DNA from: Kitasatospora indigofera
Lineage (GTDB): Bacteria; Actinomycetota; Actinomycetes; Streptomycetales; Streptomycetaceae
NCBI RefSeq assembly: GCF_014655955.1
Contig: NZ_BNBO01000077.1
Coordinates: 1-36,827 of the forward strand
Reading direction: 5' to 3'
DNA length: 36,827 bases
Below are positions 14,957 through 24,049 of the stretch, one piece after another (within the stretch, counting starts at the first letter, position 1; each line of letters starts with the position of its first letter). The notes under the pieces are model-generated. The model had not been told where the DNA came from. It did no database searches and saw only the letters and a program-made list of their open reading frames with translations. The translations under genes and the position numbers were made by a program.

Positions 14957-16287
14957 GCGCCCCCGGTCCCGTCCCGGCAGCCGCCCCCGTCCCGTCCCCC
15001 GGCGCGTCCGCACCCCCGGCCGTCCGGGCCCGGCGGGCCGCGCGGGCCCGCCGCCGGCTCGCCGGGGTGGCCTTCCTGATGACGCCCGTCCTGCTCGCCT
15101 GGCTGGCCGTCGCCGTCTACGACCGGCGGTTCACCGACAGCGCGACCGTCACCGTCGAGGCCGGCAGCGTCGGTCACGAGATGCACGTGAACGCCGACGT
15201 GAAGCTGCGCGGGGTGGTGGTCGGCCGGGTCCGGGAGATCCGCACCGACGGCGACGGCGCCCGGCTCACCCTGGACATCGACCCGGCCCGGCTCCGGCAG
15301 ATCCCCGGCGAGGTGTCCGCCCAGTTGCTGCCCACCACGCTGTTCGGCGAGCGCTTCGTCGCGCTCGTCCCCGCCGCCCACCCGTCCGGGCGCAGCCTCG
15401 TGGCCGGCAGCACCGTCCCGCGCGACCGCTCGGACAACGCCGTCGAACTGCAGCAGGTCCTCGACCACCTGATGCCGCTGCTCACCGCCGTCCGGCCGGA
15501 GAAGCTCGCCGCGACCCTCAACGCGGTGGCCACCGCCCTGGACGGCCGCGGCACCCGGCTCGGGGTCACGCTCACCCAGCTGGACGGCTACCTGGGCCGG
15601 CTCAACCCCGAACTGCCCGTCCTGGTCGAGGACGTCCAGCGCCTGGTCGAGGTCAGCCGGGTGTACGACCGGGCCGCCCCGGAGATCGTCCAGGCCCTCA
15701 CCGACTTCACCCGCACCAGCGAGACCGTCGCCCAGCAGCGCACCGGCCTCGCCACCCTCTACGGCACGACCGCCGGCGCCGCCCAGGACCTCGACACCTT
15801 CCTGCGGCAGAACAAGGACAACCTGATCCGGCTCAGCACCGACAGCCGGGACACCCTCGGCCTGCTCGCCCGGTACGCGCCGTCCTTCCCGTGCACCCTC
15901 AGCACCCTCGCGGGCTTCGTCCCCGCCATGGACAAGGCACTCGGCAAGGGCACCGACCAGCCCGGCCTGCACATCACCGTCACCACCGTCCCCTCGCGCG
16001 GCAAGTACCTGCCCGGCCAGGACGCCCCCGGCTACCGGGCGGGCGGCGGCCCGGCCTGTTACGCGGTGCCCTACACCGGCATCCCGGTCACCCCGGCCGA
16101 CCCCGCCACCACGCCGGTCACGGCCGGGCCCGCCGGCGCCGCCGGACTGCCCAACTCACCGCAGGAGAACGCCCTGGTCACCGAGCTGCTGGCGCCCGGC
16201 ATGAACGCGACCCCGCAGGACCTCCCGGACTGGACCAGCCTGCTGGCCGGCCCGGTGCTCCGCGGCGCGGAGGTGACCCTGCGGTGA
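14953..16287 (+). CDS. mceA: Mce family protein A (first Mce subunit)
   Basis: A protein of 444 residues. A proline/alanine-rich cytoplasmic start, one membrane segment (about 38-60, FLMTPVLLAWLAVAVY), an MCE domain (about 65-140, VKLRGVVVGRVREI) and a long alpha-helical region (about 150-330) that in Mce complexes forms the periplasmic needle with the other subunits. The C-terminal 100 residues are less ordered and contain paired cysteines (FPCTLST and ACYAVP). The start overlaps yrbEB (ATGA) and the end overlaps mceB (GTGA). The substrate is unknown; Mce systems import lipids or sterols. Confidence 0.9.
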   Translation: MSAPGPVPAAAPVPSPGASAPPAVRARRAARARRRLAGVAFLMTPVLLAWLAVAVYDRRFTDSATVTVEAGSVGHEMHVNADVKLRGVVVGRVREIRTDGDGARLTLDIDPARLRQIPGEVSAQLLPTTLFGERFVALVPAAHPSGRSLVAGSTVPRDRSDNAVELQQVLDHLMPLLTAVRPEKLAATLNAVATALDGRGTRLGVTLTQLDGYLGRLNPELPVLVEDVQRLVEVSRVYDRAAPEIVQALTDFTRTSETVAQQRTGLATLYGTTAGAAQDLDTFLRQNKDNLIRLSTDSRDTLGLLARYAPSFPCTLSTLAGFVPAMDKALGKGTDQPGLHITVTTVPSRGKYLPGQDAPGYRAGGGPACYAVPYTGIPVTPADPATTPVTAGPAGAAGLPNSPQENALVTELLAPGMNATPQDLPDWTSLLAGPVLRGAEVTLR

Positions 16288-17321
16288 AACGACGCAGCCT
16301 CGCGGGCCCGCTCGCCAAGTCGGTGGTCTTCGTCCTGGTGACCACCTTCGCCACCGCCGTCCTGGCGCTCGGCATCGCCGACACCGGCGTCGGCGTCGGC
16401 GACACCGTCGGCTACCACGCCCGGTTCACCGACACCACCGGCCTCACCGCCGGCGACAGCGTCCGGATCGCCGGGGTGAAGGTCGGCCGGGTCGACCGGA
16501 TCAAGGTCGTCGACCACCGGATCGCCGAGGTGCGGTTCTCGGTGGCCAGGGGCCGTCCGCTGCCCGCCTCGGTCACCGCCTCCGTCAAGTACCTCAACCT
16601 GGTCGGGCAGCGGTACGTCGACCTCCAGCAGGGCGCCGGGCCGGTGGACCGCAGCCTCGCCCCCGGCGCCACCATCCCGCTGGAGCGCACCACGCCCGCC
16701 CTCGACCTCACCCAGCTCTTCAACGGGTTCCAGCCGCTCTTCCAGGGCCTCTCGCCCACCGACGTCAACCAGCTGGCCGGCGAACTCGTCCAGGTGCTGC
16801 AGGGCGAGGGCGGCACCGTCGACAACCTGCTGCGCACGGTCGGCTCCCTGACCGGCACGCTGGCCGGCAAGGACCAGGTGATCGGCGAGGTCGTCGACAA
16901 CCTCAACACCGTGATCGGCACCGTGAACGACCGGGAGAGCGGCTTCCGCGACCTGGTCGCCACCCTGCAGCAGCTGGTGACCGGCTTCGCCGGCGACCGG
17001 GAGCCGATCGGGCGGTCCGTCACCGCGATATCCGCGCTGACCACCAGCACCGCCGGACTCCTGGAGGACGGCCGGGCCCCGCTCAAGGACACCATCGGCC
17101 AGCTCGGCCGGCTCTCCGCCAACCTCGCGGACGTCACCCCGCAGCTGGAGAACTTCCTGCGGCAGACGCCCGAGAAGATGCGGGTGATCGGCCGGGCCGC
17201 CAGCTACGGCTCCTGGTTCAACCTCTACCTCTGCCAGGCCACCGTCACCGGCGTGACCACCTCGGACGGCAGCAGGCCGCCCACCGGCATCACCAGCTCC
17301 GAGGCGAGGTGCGGAACATGA
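16284..17321 (+). CDS. mceB: Mce family protein B
   Basis: A protein of 345 residues. The membrane segment is at about 10-32, the MCE domain at about 38-115 (GLTAGDSVRIAGVKVGRVD) and the helical needle region at about 125-310. The end carries ASYGSWFNLYLC, a shared C-terminal Mce feature, and a second cysteine. The start is GTG at 16284, overlapping the mceA stop by 4 bases. It is shorter than the other five because it lacks a proline-rich tail. Confidence 0.9.
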   Translation: MKRRSLAGPLAKSVVFVLVTTFATAVLALGIADTGVGVGDTVGYHARFTDTTGLTAGDSVRIAGVKVGRVDRIKVVDHRIAEVRFSVARGRPLPASVTASVKYLNLVGQRYVDLQQGAGPVDRSLAPGATIPLERTTPALDLTQLFNGFQPLFQGLSPTDVNQLAGELVQVLQGEGGTVDNLLRTVGSLTGTLAGKDQVIGEVVDNLNTVIGTVNDRESGFRDLVATLQQLVTGFAGDREPIGRSVTAISALTTSTAGLLEDGRAPLKDTIGQLGRLSANLADVTPQLENFLRQTPEKMRVIGRAASYGSWFNLYLCQATVTGVTTSDGSRPPTGITSSEARCGT

Positions 17322-18427
17322 CGGACCATCAGCAGAGCGAGGACCCCGCCGTGCCGGCCGGCGGACCCGACCCACGCGGCGCCGGGCGCCGGGGGCGGCG
17401 CCGGAGGCCGCTGTTCCGGCCGCTCCGGGACCGCAACCCCGTCGTGGTCGGCGCGGTCGGCCTGCTGCTGCTCGCCGTGGCCGGCACCGCCGCCTACAAC
17501 GCCGACGCACTGCCGGTGATCGGCGGCGGCACCGCCTACGCCGCCGACTTCTCGGAGGCCGCCGGACTGCGCAGCGGCAACGAGGTCCGGGTCGCCGGGG
17601 TGAAGGTCGGCAAGGTCACCGGGGTGGCGCTGGACGGCGACCGGGTCAAGGTCACCTTCACCGTCCGCGACACCTGGATCGGCGACGCCAGCACCGCCGC
17701 GATCGGCATCAAGACCCTGCTCGGCGAGAAGTACCTGGCCGTCGACCCGCTCGGCGGCGCCGAACAGGACCCGGACGCCCGCATCCCGCTCAGCCGCACC
17801 ACCTCGCCGTACGACGTCACCAAGGCACTGGACGGCCTCGGGCAGACCTTCGGCGCACTCGACACCGAGAAGCTCTCGGAGAGCTTCCGGACGATCGCCG
17901 ACACCTTCCGGAACACCCCGGACTCGGTGCGCGGCGCCGTCGACGGGCTCTCCGCGCTCTCCCGGACGGTCGCCGACCGGGACGCCCAGCTCGCCCGGCT
18001 GCTGGCCGGCAGCCGGCAGCTCACCACCACCCTGGCCGACCAGAACGGCCGCTTCGAGAGCCTGCTCGCGGACGGCAACCTGCTCCTCGGCGAACTGCGC
18101 CGACGCCGGGACGCCATCCACGCGCTGCTCACCGGGACGCGGGACCTCGGCGTCCAGCTGACCGGTCTGGTCCAGGACAACGAGCGGCAGCTCGCACCCA
18201 CCCTCGACGCGCTGGACCGGGTCACCACCGTGCTGCGCGCCAACCAGGCGAGCCTCGACCAGGCCCTGGCGCTGGCCGGGCCGTACTACCGGCTGGTCGG
18301 CAACACCGTCGGCAGCGGCCGCTGGTTCGACAGCTACCTGTGCGGGCTCGTCCCCCGCACCTACCTGCCGGCCGGCACCCCGCCGGAGACCGGATGCCTG
18401 CCGCCCCAGCCCCAGGGCGGTCACTGA
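17318..18427 (+). CDS. mceC: Mce family protein C
   Basis: A protein of 369 residues. A basic, Gly/Arg-rich cytoplasmic start (about 1-38) precedes a membrane segment (VVVGAVGLLLLAVAGTAAYN), the MCE domain (GLRSGNEVRVAGVKVGKVTG) and the helical region. GSGRWFDSYLCG near the end is the shared Mce motif. I chose ATG at 17318, which gives an ATGA overlap with mceB; GTG at 17309 would add three residues. The stop shares its last base with the start of mceD. Confidence 0.9.
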   Translation: MTDHQQSEDPAVPAGGPDPRGAGRRGRRRRPLFRPLRDRNPVVVGAVGLLLLAVAGTAAYNADALPVIGGGTAYAADFSEAAGLRSGNEVRVAGVKVGKVTGVALDGDRVKVTFTVRDTWIGDASTAAIGIKTLLGEKYLAVDPLGGAEQDPDARIPLSRTTSPYDVTKALDGLGQTFGALDTEKLSESFRTIADTFRNTPDSVRGAVDGLSALSRTVADRDAQLARLLAGSRQLTTTLADQNGRFESLLADGNLLLGELRRRRDAIHALLTGTRDLGVQLTGLVQDNERQLAPTLDALDRVTTVLRANQASLDQALALAGPYYRLVGNTVGSGRWFDSYLCGLVPRTYLPAGTPPETGCLPPQPQGGH

Positions 18428-19575
18428 TGAGGTGGTCACTGATGCGCGTACGCGCCGGGCGCCCGATCGCCGTGGGCGTGGCCCTCGCCCTGCTGGCCGG
18501 CGGCTCCGCGGCCGGGGTCCTGGCCGCCGGCGGCCAGGACGGCCGGCAGGTCACGGCCTGGTTCGACCACGCCGTCGGCGTCTACGCCGGCTCCGACCTG
18601 CGCGTCCTGGGGGTGAAGGTCGGCACCGTCGAGGCCGTCGAGCCCCAGGGCACCCGGGTCAAGGTCACCCTCCTCCTGCGGGACGGGATCGCGGTGCCCG
18701 CCGACGCGGGCGCGGTGGTGGTCGCCCCCAGCGTCGTCGCCGACCGGTACGTCCAGCTCACCCCCGCCTACACCGGCGGGCCGCAACTCGCCGACCACGC
18801 GGTGATTCCCGCCGAGCGCACCGCCACGCCCGTCGAGGTGGACCAGCTGTACGCGAGCATCACCCGGCTCAGCGACGCCCTCGGCCCGGACGGCGCCAAC
18901 GCCACCGGCAGCCTCTCGGACCTGCTCGACGTGGGGGCGCGGAACCTGGACGGCAACGGCAAGGCGATGGGCGAGACCATCGACCAGCTGGGCCGGGCCA
19001 CCCGCACCCTCGCGGGCCACAGCGACGACCTCTTCGCCACCCTGGCCGCCCTGCAGTCCTTCACCACGATGCTGAAGGAGAACGACGGCAAGGTGCGCGC
19101 GGCGGCCGACCAACTCTCCACCGTCACCGGGTTCCTGGCCGCCGACCGGCAGGAGCTCGGCGCCGCGCTGGACCAACTCGCCACCGCACTGGGCCAGGTG
19201 AAGACCTTCATCCAGCAGAACCGGTCCCGGCTCAAGGCGACCGTCGACCAACTGGTGCCGATCACCAGGTCACTGGTCGACCAGCGGGCCTCGCTCGCCG
19301 AACTCCTGGACACCGCACCGCTCGCGGCGGACAACCTGCTCGCCGCCTACGACCCCGCGCGGCGGACGATCGACGGCCGCGCCAACCTCAACGAGCTGAG
19401 CGCGGGGTACCGGCCGGCCGGCGCCGGTACGCTCCCGCTCCCGCTGCCGCCGGTCGACACCGCCCCCACCCCCGTCCCCACCGCGACCGCCGACCCCGGC
19501 ACCCCGCCGGACCCGGACCCCGGCACCCCGTCCGACCCGGCCGTCGGCCCCGGCGGCGGGAGGGCGGCCCGATGA
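18427..19575 (+). CDS. mceD: Mce family protein D
   Basis: A protein of 382 residues. The membrane segment is at about 12-38, the MCE domain at about 45-120 (SDLRVLGVKVGTVEAVEPQG), then the helical needle region and a Pro/Asp/Thr-rich tail. Two starts are possible: ATG at 18427, coupled to the mceC stop as TGATG, and ATG at 18442 with AGGTGG six bases upstream. The two are preceded by an identical 11-base word, GGTCACTGATG including the ATG. I list the first. The end overlaps mceE by ATGA. Confidence 0.88.
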   Translation: MRWSLMRVRAGRPIAVGVALALLAGGSAAGVLAAGGQDGRQVTAWFDHAVGVYAGSDLRVLGVKVGTVEAVEPQGTRVKVTLLLRDGIAVPADAGAVVVAPSVVADRYVQLTPAYTGGPQLADHAVIPAERTATPVEVDQLYASITRLSDALGPDGANATGSLSDLLDVGARNLDGNGKAMGETIDQLGRATRTLAGHSDDLFATLAALQSFTTMLKENDGKVRAAADQLSTVTGFLAADRQELGAALDQLATALGQVKTFIQQNRSRLKATVDQLVPITRSLVDQRASLAELLDTAPLAADNLLAAYDPARRTIDGRANLNELSAGYRPAGAGTLPLPLPPVDTAPTPVPTATADPGTPPDPDPGTPSDPAVGPGGGRAAR

Positions 19576-20840
19576 ACCGGAGCACCGCCACGGCGGCCCT
19601 CACCGCGCTGGCCGCCGCTGCCGCCCTGGCCGGCTGCACCCCCTCGCTGACCGGCGCGCAGGACCTCCCGCTCCCCGGCGGCGCCGACCTCGGCGCCCAC
19701 CCGTACGAGGTCAAGGCGCACTTCGCCAACGCCCTGAGCCTGGTTCCGCAGTCCGCGGTGAAGGTGAACGACGTCGCCGTCGGCCGGGTCACCGCGATCA
19801 CGCTCGCCCCGGACGACTGGTCCGCCGTCGTCACCATGAGGATCAACGGCGCCGTGCGGCTGCCCGCCGACGCCTACGCGCAACTGGAGCAGTCCAGCCT
19901 GCTCGGCGAGAAGTACGTCCAGCTGACGCCGCCGCCCGCGAAGCCGGGGACCGGACCGGCGGCCGTCACCGAGGACACGGCGGGCCGGCTGGCCGACGGA
20001 TCGGTCATCCCCGTCGAGCGCACCAACCGCAGCGCCGAGGCGGAGGAGGTGTTCGGCGCGCTCTCGATGCTTCTCAACGGGGGCGGCGTCGACCAGCTCC
20101 GGACGATCACCGTCGAGCTGGACAAGGCCCTGTCGGGCAACGAGTCGCAGGTCCGCTCGCTGCTCACCCAGGTCGCCACCATGGCCACCCAACTCGACGC
20201 GCACAAGCGGGACATCACCGACGCCCTGGACGGCCTCGACCGCCTCTCCGCGACGCTGGCCGGCCGCAGCGGCCAGATCGGCGGCGTGCTGACCGACCTC
20301 GCCCCCGGGCTGAAGGTGCTGGAGGAGCAGCGCGGCGCCCTGGTCACCATGCTCCGCTCGCTGGACACCCTCTCCGGGACCGCCGTCGACACCGTCAACA
20401 GGAGCAGGGACGACATGGTCGCGGACCTCAAGGCGCTCGCCCCCACCCTGCAGCGCCTCGCGGACGCCGGGACGTCGCTGCCCGACTCGCTCCAGGTGCT
20501 GCTCACCTACCCGTTCACCGACGAGGTCCTGCGCGGGGTGAAGGGCGACTACCTCAACGCCTACCTCGACCTCACGGCCGCCCCCGGCACCACGATCATC
20601 CCGGCGCTCGCCGCCGAGGACAACGCCTACCCGCCGCCGCCCGACCCCACCCCGGACCCGGGCGGCGACCCGGGCACCGATCCCGGGACGGACCCGGGCA
20701 CCGACCCCACCCCCGGCCCGGGGACGGACCCCACCCCGGAGCCGGGCACCGACCCCGGCGCCGGGGCCCGGGCCCACCGGGCCCCGCCCGTACCGCTGCC
20801 CTCCGTCACCGGTTCCGGCCCCGCAGGGAGGACGCGCTGA
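19572..20840 (+). CDS. mceE: Mce family lipoprotein E
   Basis: A protein of 422 residues. It has a lipoprotein signal peptide with lipobox LAGC (Cys22), so it is anchored by lipid and not by a membrane helix. The fifth position of mycobacterial mce operons is also a lipoprotein (LprK type), which supports the naming order. The MCE domain is at about 38-125 (SAVKVNDVAVGRVTAI), the helical region reaches about 330, and the tail is an acidic proline repeat of DPGTDPGTDPTPGPGTD type. It overlaps both neighbours (ATGA, TGATG). Confidence 0.9.
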   Translation: MNRSTATAALTALAAAAALAGCTPSLTGAQDLPLPGGADLGAHPYEVKAHFANALSLVPQSAVKVNDVAVGRVTAITLAPDDWSAVVTMRINGAVRLPADAYAQLEQSSLLGEKYVQLTPPPAKPGTGPAAVTEDTAGRLADGSVIPVERTNRSAEAEEVFGALSMLLNGGGVDQLRTITVELDKALSGNESQVRSLLTQVATMATQLDAHKRDITDALDGLDRLSATLAGRSGQIGGVLTDLAPGLKVLEEQRGALVTMLRSLDTLSGTAVDTVNRSRDDMVADLKALAPTLQRLADAGTSLPDSLQVLLTYPFTDEVLRGVKGDYLNAYLDLTAAPGTTIIPALAAEDNAYPPPPDPTPDPGGDPGTDPGTDPGTDPTPGPGTDPTPEPGTDPGAGARAHRAPPVPLPSVTGSGPAGRTR

Positions 20841-22150
20841 TGCTCACCCTCGGAACCCGCCTGCGCAACCTCGCCTTCCTGCTGGTCGCCGTGCTCGTCC
20901 TCGGCGTCATCGCCGTCCGCTACGCCGACCTCGGGCGCTACGTCGGCGTCCGCGGCTACTACGTCGTCCAGGTCGAACTCCCGGAGACCGGAGGCCTGTT
21001 CGAACACTCCGACGTCACCTACCGGGGCGTCTCGGTCGGCCGGGTCGGCCCGATCGCGCTCACCGCCCACGGTGTCCGGGCCGAACTGCGGATCGACAAC
21101 TCCGCGCCCCGCATCCCCACCCGGCTGGAGGCCGTGGTCGCCAACCTCTCCGCCGTCGGCGAGCAGTACATCGACCTGCGGCCCAGTACCGCGGACGGCC
21201 CCTACCTGGTGGACGGGTCCACCATCGCCGAGCAGGACACCCGGACGCCCGCGCCCGTCACCAACCTGCTCACCAGCGTCGACCGGCTCACCGGCTCCGT
21301 CCCCCTGCAGTCGCTGCGCACCGTCGTCGACGAGTTCGGCCAGGCCTTCGCCGGCCAGGACGCCAACCTCCAGGCGCTGCTGGACAACAGCGGGCGCTTC
21401 ATCGCCGCCGCCGACGCCGCGCTGCCCGGCAACACCACCCTGCTGGTCGACGCCCGGACGGTCCTCGGCACCCAGGCCGAGGAGGGCGCGGCCATCGAGT
21501 CCTTCGCCACCGACGCCCGGCTGCTCGCCGAGCAGCTCAGCGCCTCCGACACCGACCTGCGCCGGGTGATCGCCGCCGGGCCGGCCGCGGCCGGCCAGGT
21601 CAGCTCGCTGCTGAGCGACCTGGACCCCGGGCTCAGCGTGCTGCTCGCCAACCTCCTCACCACCTCGGACATCGCCGTCACCCGTCAGCGCGGGATCGAG
21701 GAACTCCTGGTCCGGCTCCCGGCGGTGGCCGCCGCGGGGGCCGGTGCGGTCGACGTCGGCGGCCTGCGGGTCGGCATGGCGCTGACCTTCTTCAGCCCGC
21801 TGCCCTGCACCGACGGCTACCAGGGCACGACCCGCCGCAACGGCCTCGACACCTCCGCCGGACCGGAGTTCAACACCGCCGCCCGCTGCACCTCGGCGCC
21901 GGGCACCGGCATCGGCGTCCGCGGCTCCGCCAACGCCCCGACCGGCGGTGTGCCGGACCCGGCGGTACCCGGCGCCCTGCTGCCGGCCGCCGGAACTCCC
22001 GTCCCGGGCACGTCCGGTGCGGGCGCTGGTACGGGTGCCGGCGCCGGGGGTGCCGGCGCACTGCCGGGCCCGCTCGGGCTGCCGGCCCTGTCACCGGCCG
22101 CCCCCACCGACCTGCGCGGCCTGCTCGGCCTGGGCGGCGGTGCCGGATGA
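20840..22150 (+). CDS. mceF: Mce family protein F
   Basis: A protein of 436 residues and the sixth, last Mce subunit. The membrane segment is at about 9-30, the MCE domain at about 35-118 (DVTYRGVSVGRVGPIAL), then the helical region to about 300 and a Gly/Ala/Pro-rich tail. Cysteines occur at LPCTDGY and ARCTSA. The start shares one base with the mceE stop; the end overlaps the first mas gene by ATGA. Confidence 0.9.
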   Translation: MLTLGTRLRNLAFLLVAVLVLGVIAVRYADLGRYVGVRGYYVVQVELPETGGLFEHSDVTYRGVSVGRVGPIALTAHGVRAELRIDNSAPRIPTRLEAVVANLSAVGEQYIDLRPSTADGPYLVDGSTIAEQDTRTPAPVTNLLTSVDRLTGSVPLQSLRTVVDEFGQAFAGQDANLQALLDNSGRFIAAADAALPGNTTLLVDARTVLGTQAEEGAAIESFATDARLLAEQLSASDTDLRRVIAAGPAAAGQVSSLLSDLDPGLSVLLANLLTTSDIAVTRQRGIEELLVRLPAVAAAGAGAVDVGGLRVGMALTFFSPLPCTDGYQGTTRRNGLDTSAGPEFNTAARCTSAPGTGIGVRGSANAPTGGVPDPAVPGALLPAAGTPVPGTSGAGAGTGAGAGGAGALPGPLGLPALSPAAPTDLRGLLGLGGGAG

Positions 22151-22662
22151 CCGGGAAACGTCTCGCCCTGCTCGCCGCCGTGCCGGCCGCCGCCCTGTTC
22201 TGCGCGCTGTCCGCCACCTACTACGCGCAGGCCCGCGGCGACGACACGCTGGCCCTGGCGCGGGCCAGGGACACCGTGCTGGACACCGGCCGGCAGGAGA
22301 TCGCCGAGCTGAACACCGTGGACGCGCAGCGCGTCGACGACTGGCTGCGCGAGCGCCTCGACGCCACCGCCGGCCCGCTGCACGACCAGATGCGGCGGGC
22401 CACCGAGAGCGACCGGGGCGCCCTCCGGGAGTCCGGCGCCTCGGCCCGCGGCACGGTCACCGACGCCGCCGTCACCGCGCTCGACCCGCGGGCCGGCACC
22501 GCGAAGATGCTCGCGACCGTGGAGGTCCGGGTCACTCCGAAGTCCGGTGCGCCCACCACCGACCGCAAGCGCTTCGAGGTGGGCCTGGAGCGCACCGCCG
22601 CGGGCTGGAAGATCACCACCTTGGCCGCCGTACCCGTCGCCGCGCCCGGCGCGCAGGGCTGA
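22147..22662 (+). CDS. Mce-associated membrane protein, type A, copy 1
   Basis: A protein of 171 residues. One N-terminal membrane segment (about 5-27) is followed by a helical stretch (ARARDTVLDTGRQEIAELNT) and a beta-rich domain ending KRFEVGLERTAAGWKITTL. This SnoaL/NTF2-like extracytoplasmic layout is typical of Mce-associated (Mas) proteins encoded after mce genes. It is related to the gene at 23348. The start overlaps mceF (ATGA). A stabilising or substrate-handling role in the Mce complex is inferred from position. Confidence 0.82.
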   Translation: MTGKRLALLAAVPAAALFCALSATYYAQARGDDTLALARARDTVLDTGRQEIAELNTVDAQRVDDWLRERLDATAGPLHDQMRRATESDRGALRESGASARGTVTDAAVTALDPRAGTAKMLATVEVRVTPKSGAPTTDRKRFEVGLERTAAGWKITTLAAVPVAAPGAQG

Positions 22663-22688
22663 CCCCGTACCCGAGAGGACGTCCCAGC

Positions 22689-23336
22689 GTGAGCACAGCA
22701 GAGGTCCGAGACCCGGTACCGGCTCCACCCGGCCGGTCCGGGGCGGAGCCCGCCGCGCCGTCCGTCCTGCTCCCGGAGGAACCGGGGGGCGGCGAGCGGC
22801 AGGGCAGGGCGGAGCCGGCCGCGCAGGCGCCCCGGCGGCCGCGCCTGCGCCGGGTGCTGCTCCCGCTGCTGCTCGTCCTGCTGCTGGCGGCCGGTGGCGG
22901 GTTCCTCCGGCTCGGTGCGCAGCTGCGCGGATCGGCGGACACCGCCGATCTGGCGCTGACCGACCCCGCGGCCGCGGCCCGGGTGACCGGCGATGTCGGG
23001 ACGGCGCTCGGCAAGGTGTTCTCGTACCGGCCGACGGACACCGAGGCCACGGCCAGGGCGGCGCAGGAGCTGCTCGACGCCACCGCCGCCGAGCAGTACG
23101 GGGCGCTGATGGCCGAGCTGCGGCAGCGGGTGGCCGAGCAGAAGCTGACCCTCACCACCCGGGTGGTCCGCACCGGCGTCGTCCGTCTGACCGCCGACCG
23201 TGCGCAGCTGCTGGTCTTCCTGGACCAGGTCTCGCAGCGCGAGGGCCGGGCCGCGACCGTGGCCCCCGCCCAACTGTCGGTCTCCGCCCGGCTGGACGGC
23301 GGCCACTGGCGGATCACCGATCTCAAGGCCCGGTAG
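22689..23336 (+). CDS. Mce-associated membrane protein, type B, copy 1
   Basis: A protein of 215 residues. A proline/glutamate-rich cytoplasmic region (about 1-50) precedes one membrane segment (LLPLLLVLLLAAGGGFL) and an extracytoplasmic domain (KVFSYRPTDTEATARAAQEL ... GGHWRITDLKAR). Start GTG at 22689 has GAGAGGA upstream; the gap from the previous gene is 26 bases. The extracytoplasmic part resembles that of the gene at 24050 (FSYR..D versus FSYSYADP, EQYGALMAELR versus QQYAGMLAEVR). Confidence 0.82.
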   Translation: MSTAEVRDPVPAPPGRSGAEPAAPSVLLPEEPGGGERQGRAEPAAQAPRRPRLRRVLLPLLLVLLLAAGGGFLRLGAQLRGSADTADLALTDPAAAARVTGDVGTALGKVFSYRPTDTEATARAAQELLDATAAEQYGALMAELRQRVAEQKLTLTTRVVRTGVVRLTADRAQLLVFLDQVSQREGRAATVAPAQLSVSARLDGGHWRITDLKAR

Positions 23337-23347
23337 GGGGAGGAACG

Positions 23348-24028
23348 ATGAGCGCAAGCAGCAGGAGGCCGCGGCGGAGCCCGCTGGTCGTGGTGGCGGG
23401 TGCGACGGCCGCCCTGGCGGCCGTGCCGGCGCTGTGGTCGGGCTGGTCCTGGTACGCGGCCGCGCACGACGATTCGGCGGCGTACGCCCGGGCCCGGGAT
23501 CAGGTGCTGGCGGCCGGTGAGCAGGCCGCGCAGAACATGAACACCCTCGACCACCGGGATCTGGGCCCGGGCCTCGACCTCTGGGAGAGTTCCACCACGG
23601 GCGAGCTGCACGATCAACTCGTCCAGGGGAGGGCGAAGTTCGAGGGCCAGGTCCGGCAGGCGCGGACGGTCACCAGCGCCAAGGCCCTCTCCGGCGCGGT
23701 CACCGAGCTGGACGACCGGGCCGGCCGGGCCACCGTGATGATCGCGCTGCGGATCACCGTCCAGGTCCCGGACGGCGCGCCCGCGACCAAGGACAGCCGG
23801 ATGCTCGGCGAACTCACCCGCACGCCCGGCGGCTGGAAGCTCAGCGCTCTCGGCCAGGCGCCGATGGGCGACAGTGCCGCCGGCGGGCTGCCGTCCGGAG
23901 CGCCGGGGCAGCCGGGGCCCGCGTCCTCGGCGGCCGGGCAGGCGGCCGGCGGGGGCTCGTCCCGGCCGGCCGTCCCGCCGTCGCCGTCCGCCGGGCCGTC
24001 CGCCCCCCAGCAGCCCGCCGGCCACTGA
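23348..24028 (+). CDS. Mce-associated membrane protein, type A, copy 2
   Basis: A protein of 226 residues. The N-terminal membrane segment (about 14-36) is followed by YARARDQVLAAGEQAAQNMN, matching the same region of the protein at 22147, and by a similar beta domain ending RTPGGWKLSALG. Unlike copy 1 it has a C-terminal Pro/Ser/Gly/Ala tail of about 50 residues. ATG at 23348 has GGGGGAGG upstream, 11 bases after the preceding stop. Confidence 0.82.
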   Translation: MSASSRRPRRSPLVVVAGATAALAAVPALWSGWSWYAAAHDDSAAYARARDQVLAAGEQAAQNMNTLDHRDLGPGLDLWESSTTGELHDQLVQGRAKFEGQVRQARTVTSAKALSGAVTELDDRAGRATVMIALRITVQVPDGAPATKDSRMLGELTRTPGGWKLSALGQAPMGDSAAGGLPSGAPGQPGPASSAAGQAAGGGSSRPAVPPSPSAGPSAPQQPAGH

Positions 24029-24049
24029 ACCGCGCGCGAGAGGAAGCTC

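Noticed and set aside
12848..15013. A 721-codon minus-strand frame under mceG and the yrbE genes
   Set aside because: His/Asp/Gly-rich shadow of the antisense strand; the plus strand carries recognisable transporter genes with normal starts.
19347..20777. A 476-codon minus-strand frame opposite mceE
   Set aside because: Gly/Val/Arg repeats mirror the acidic proline tail and MCE coding of mceE; no independent evidence of a gene.
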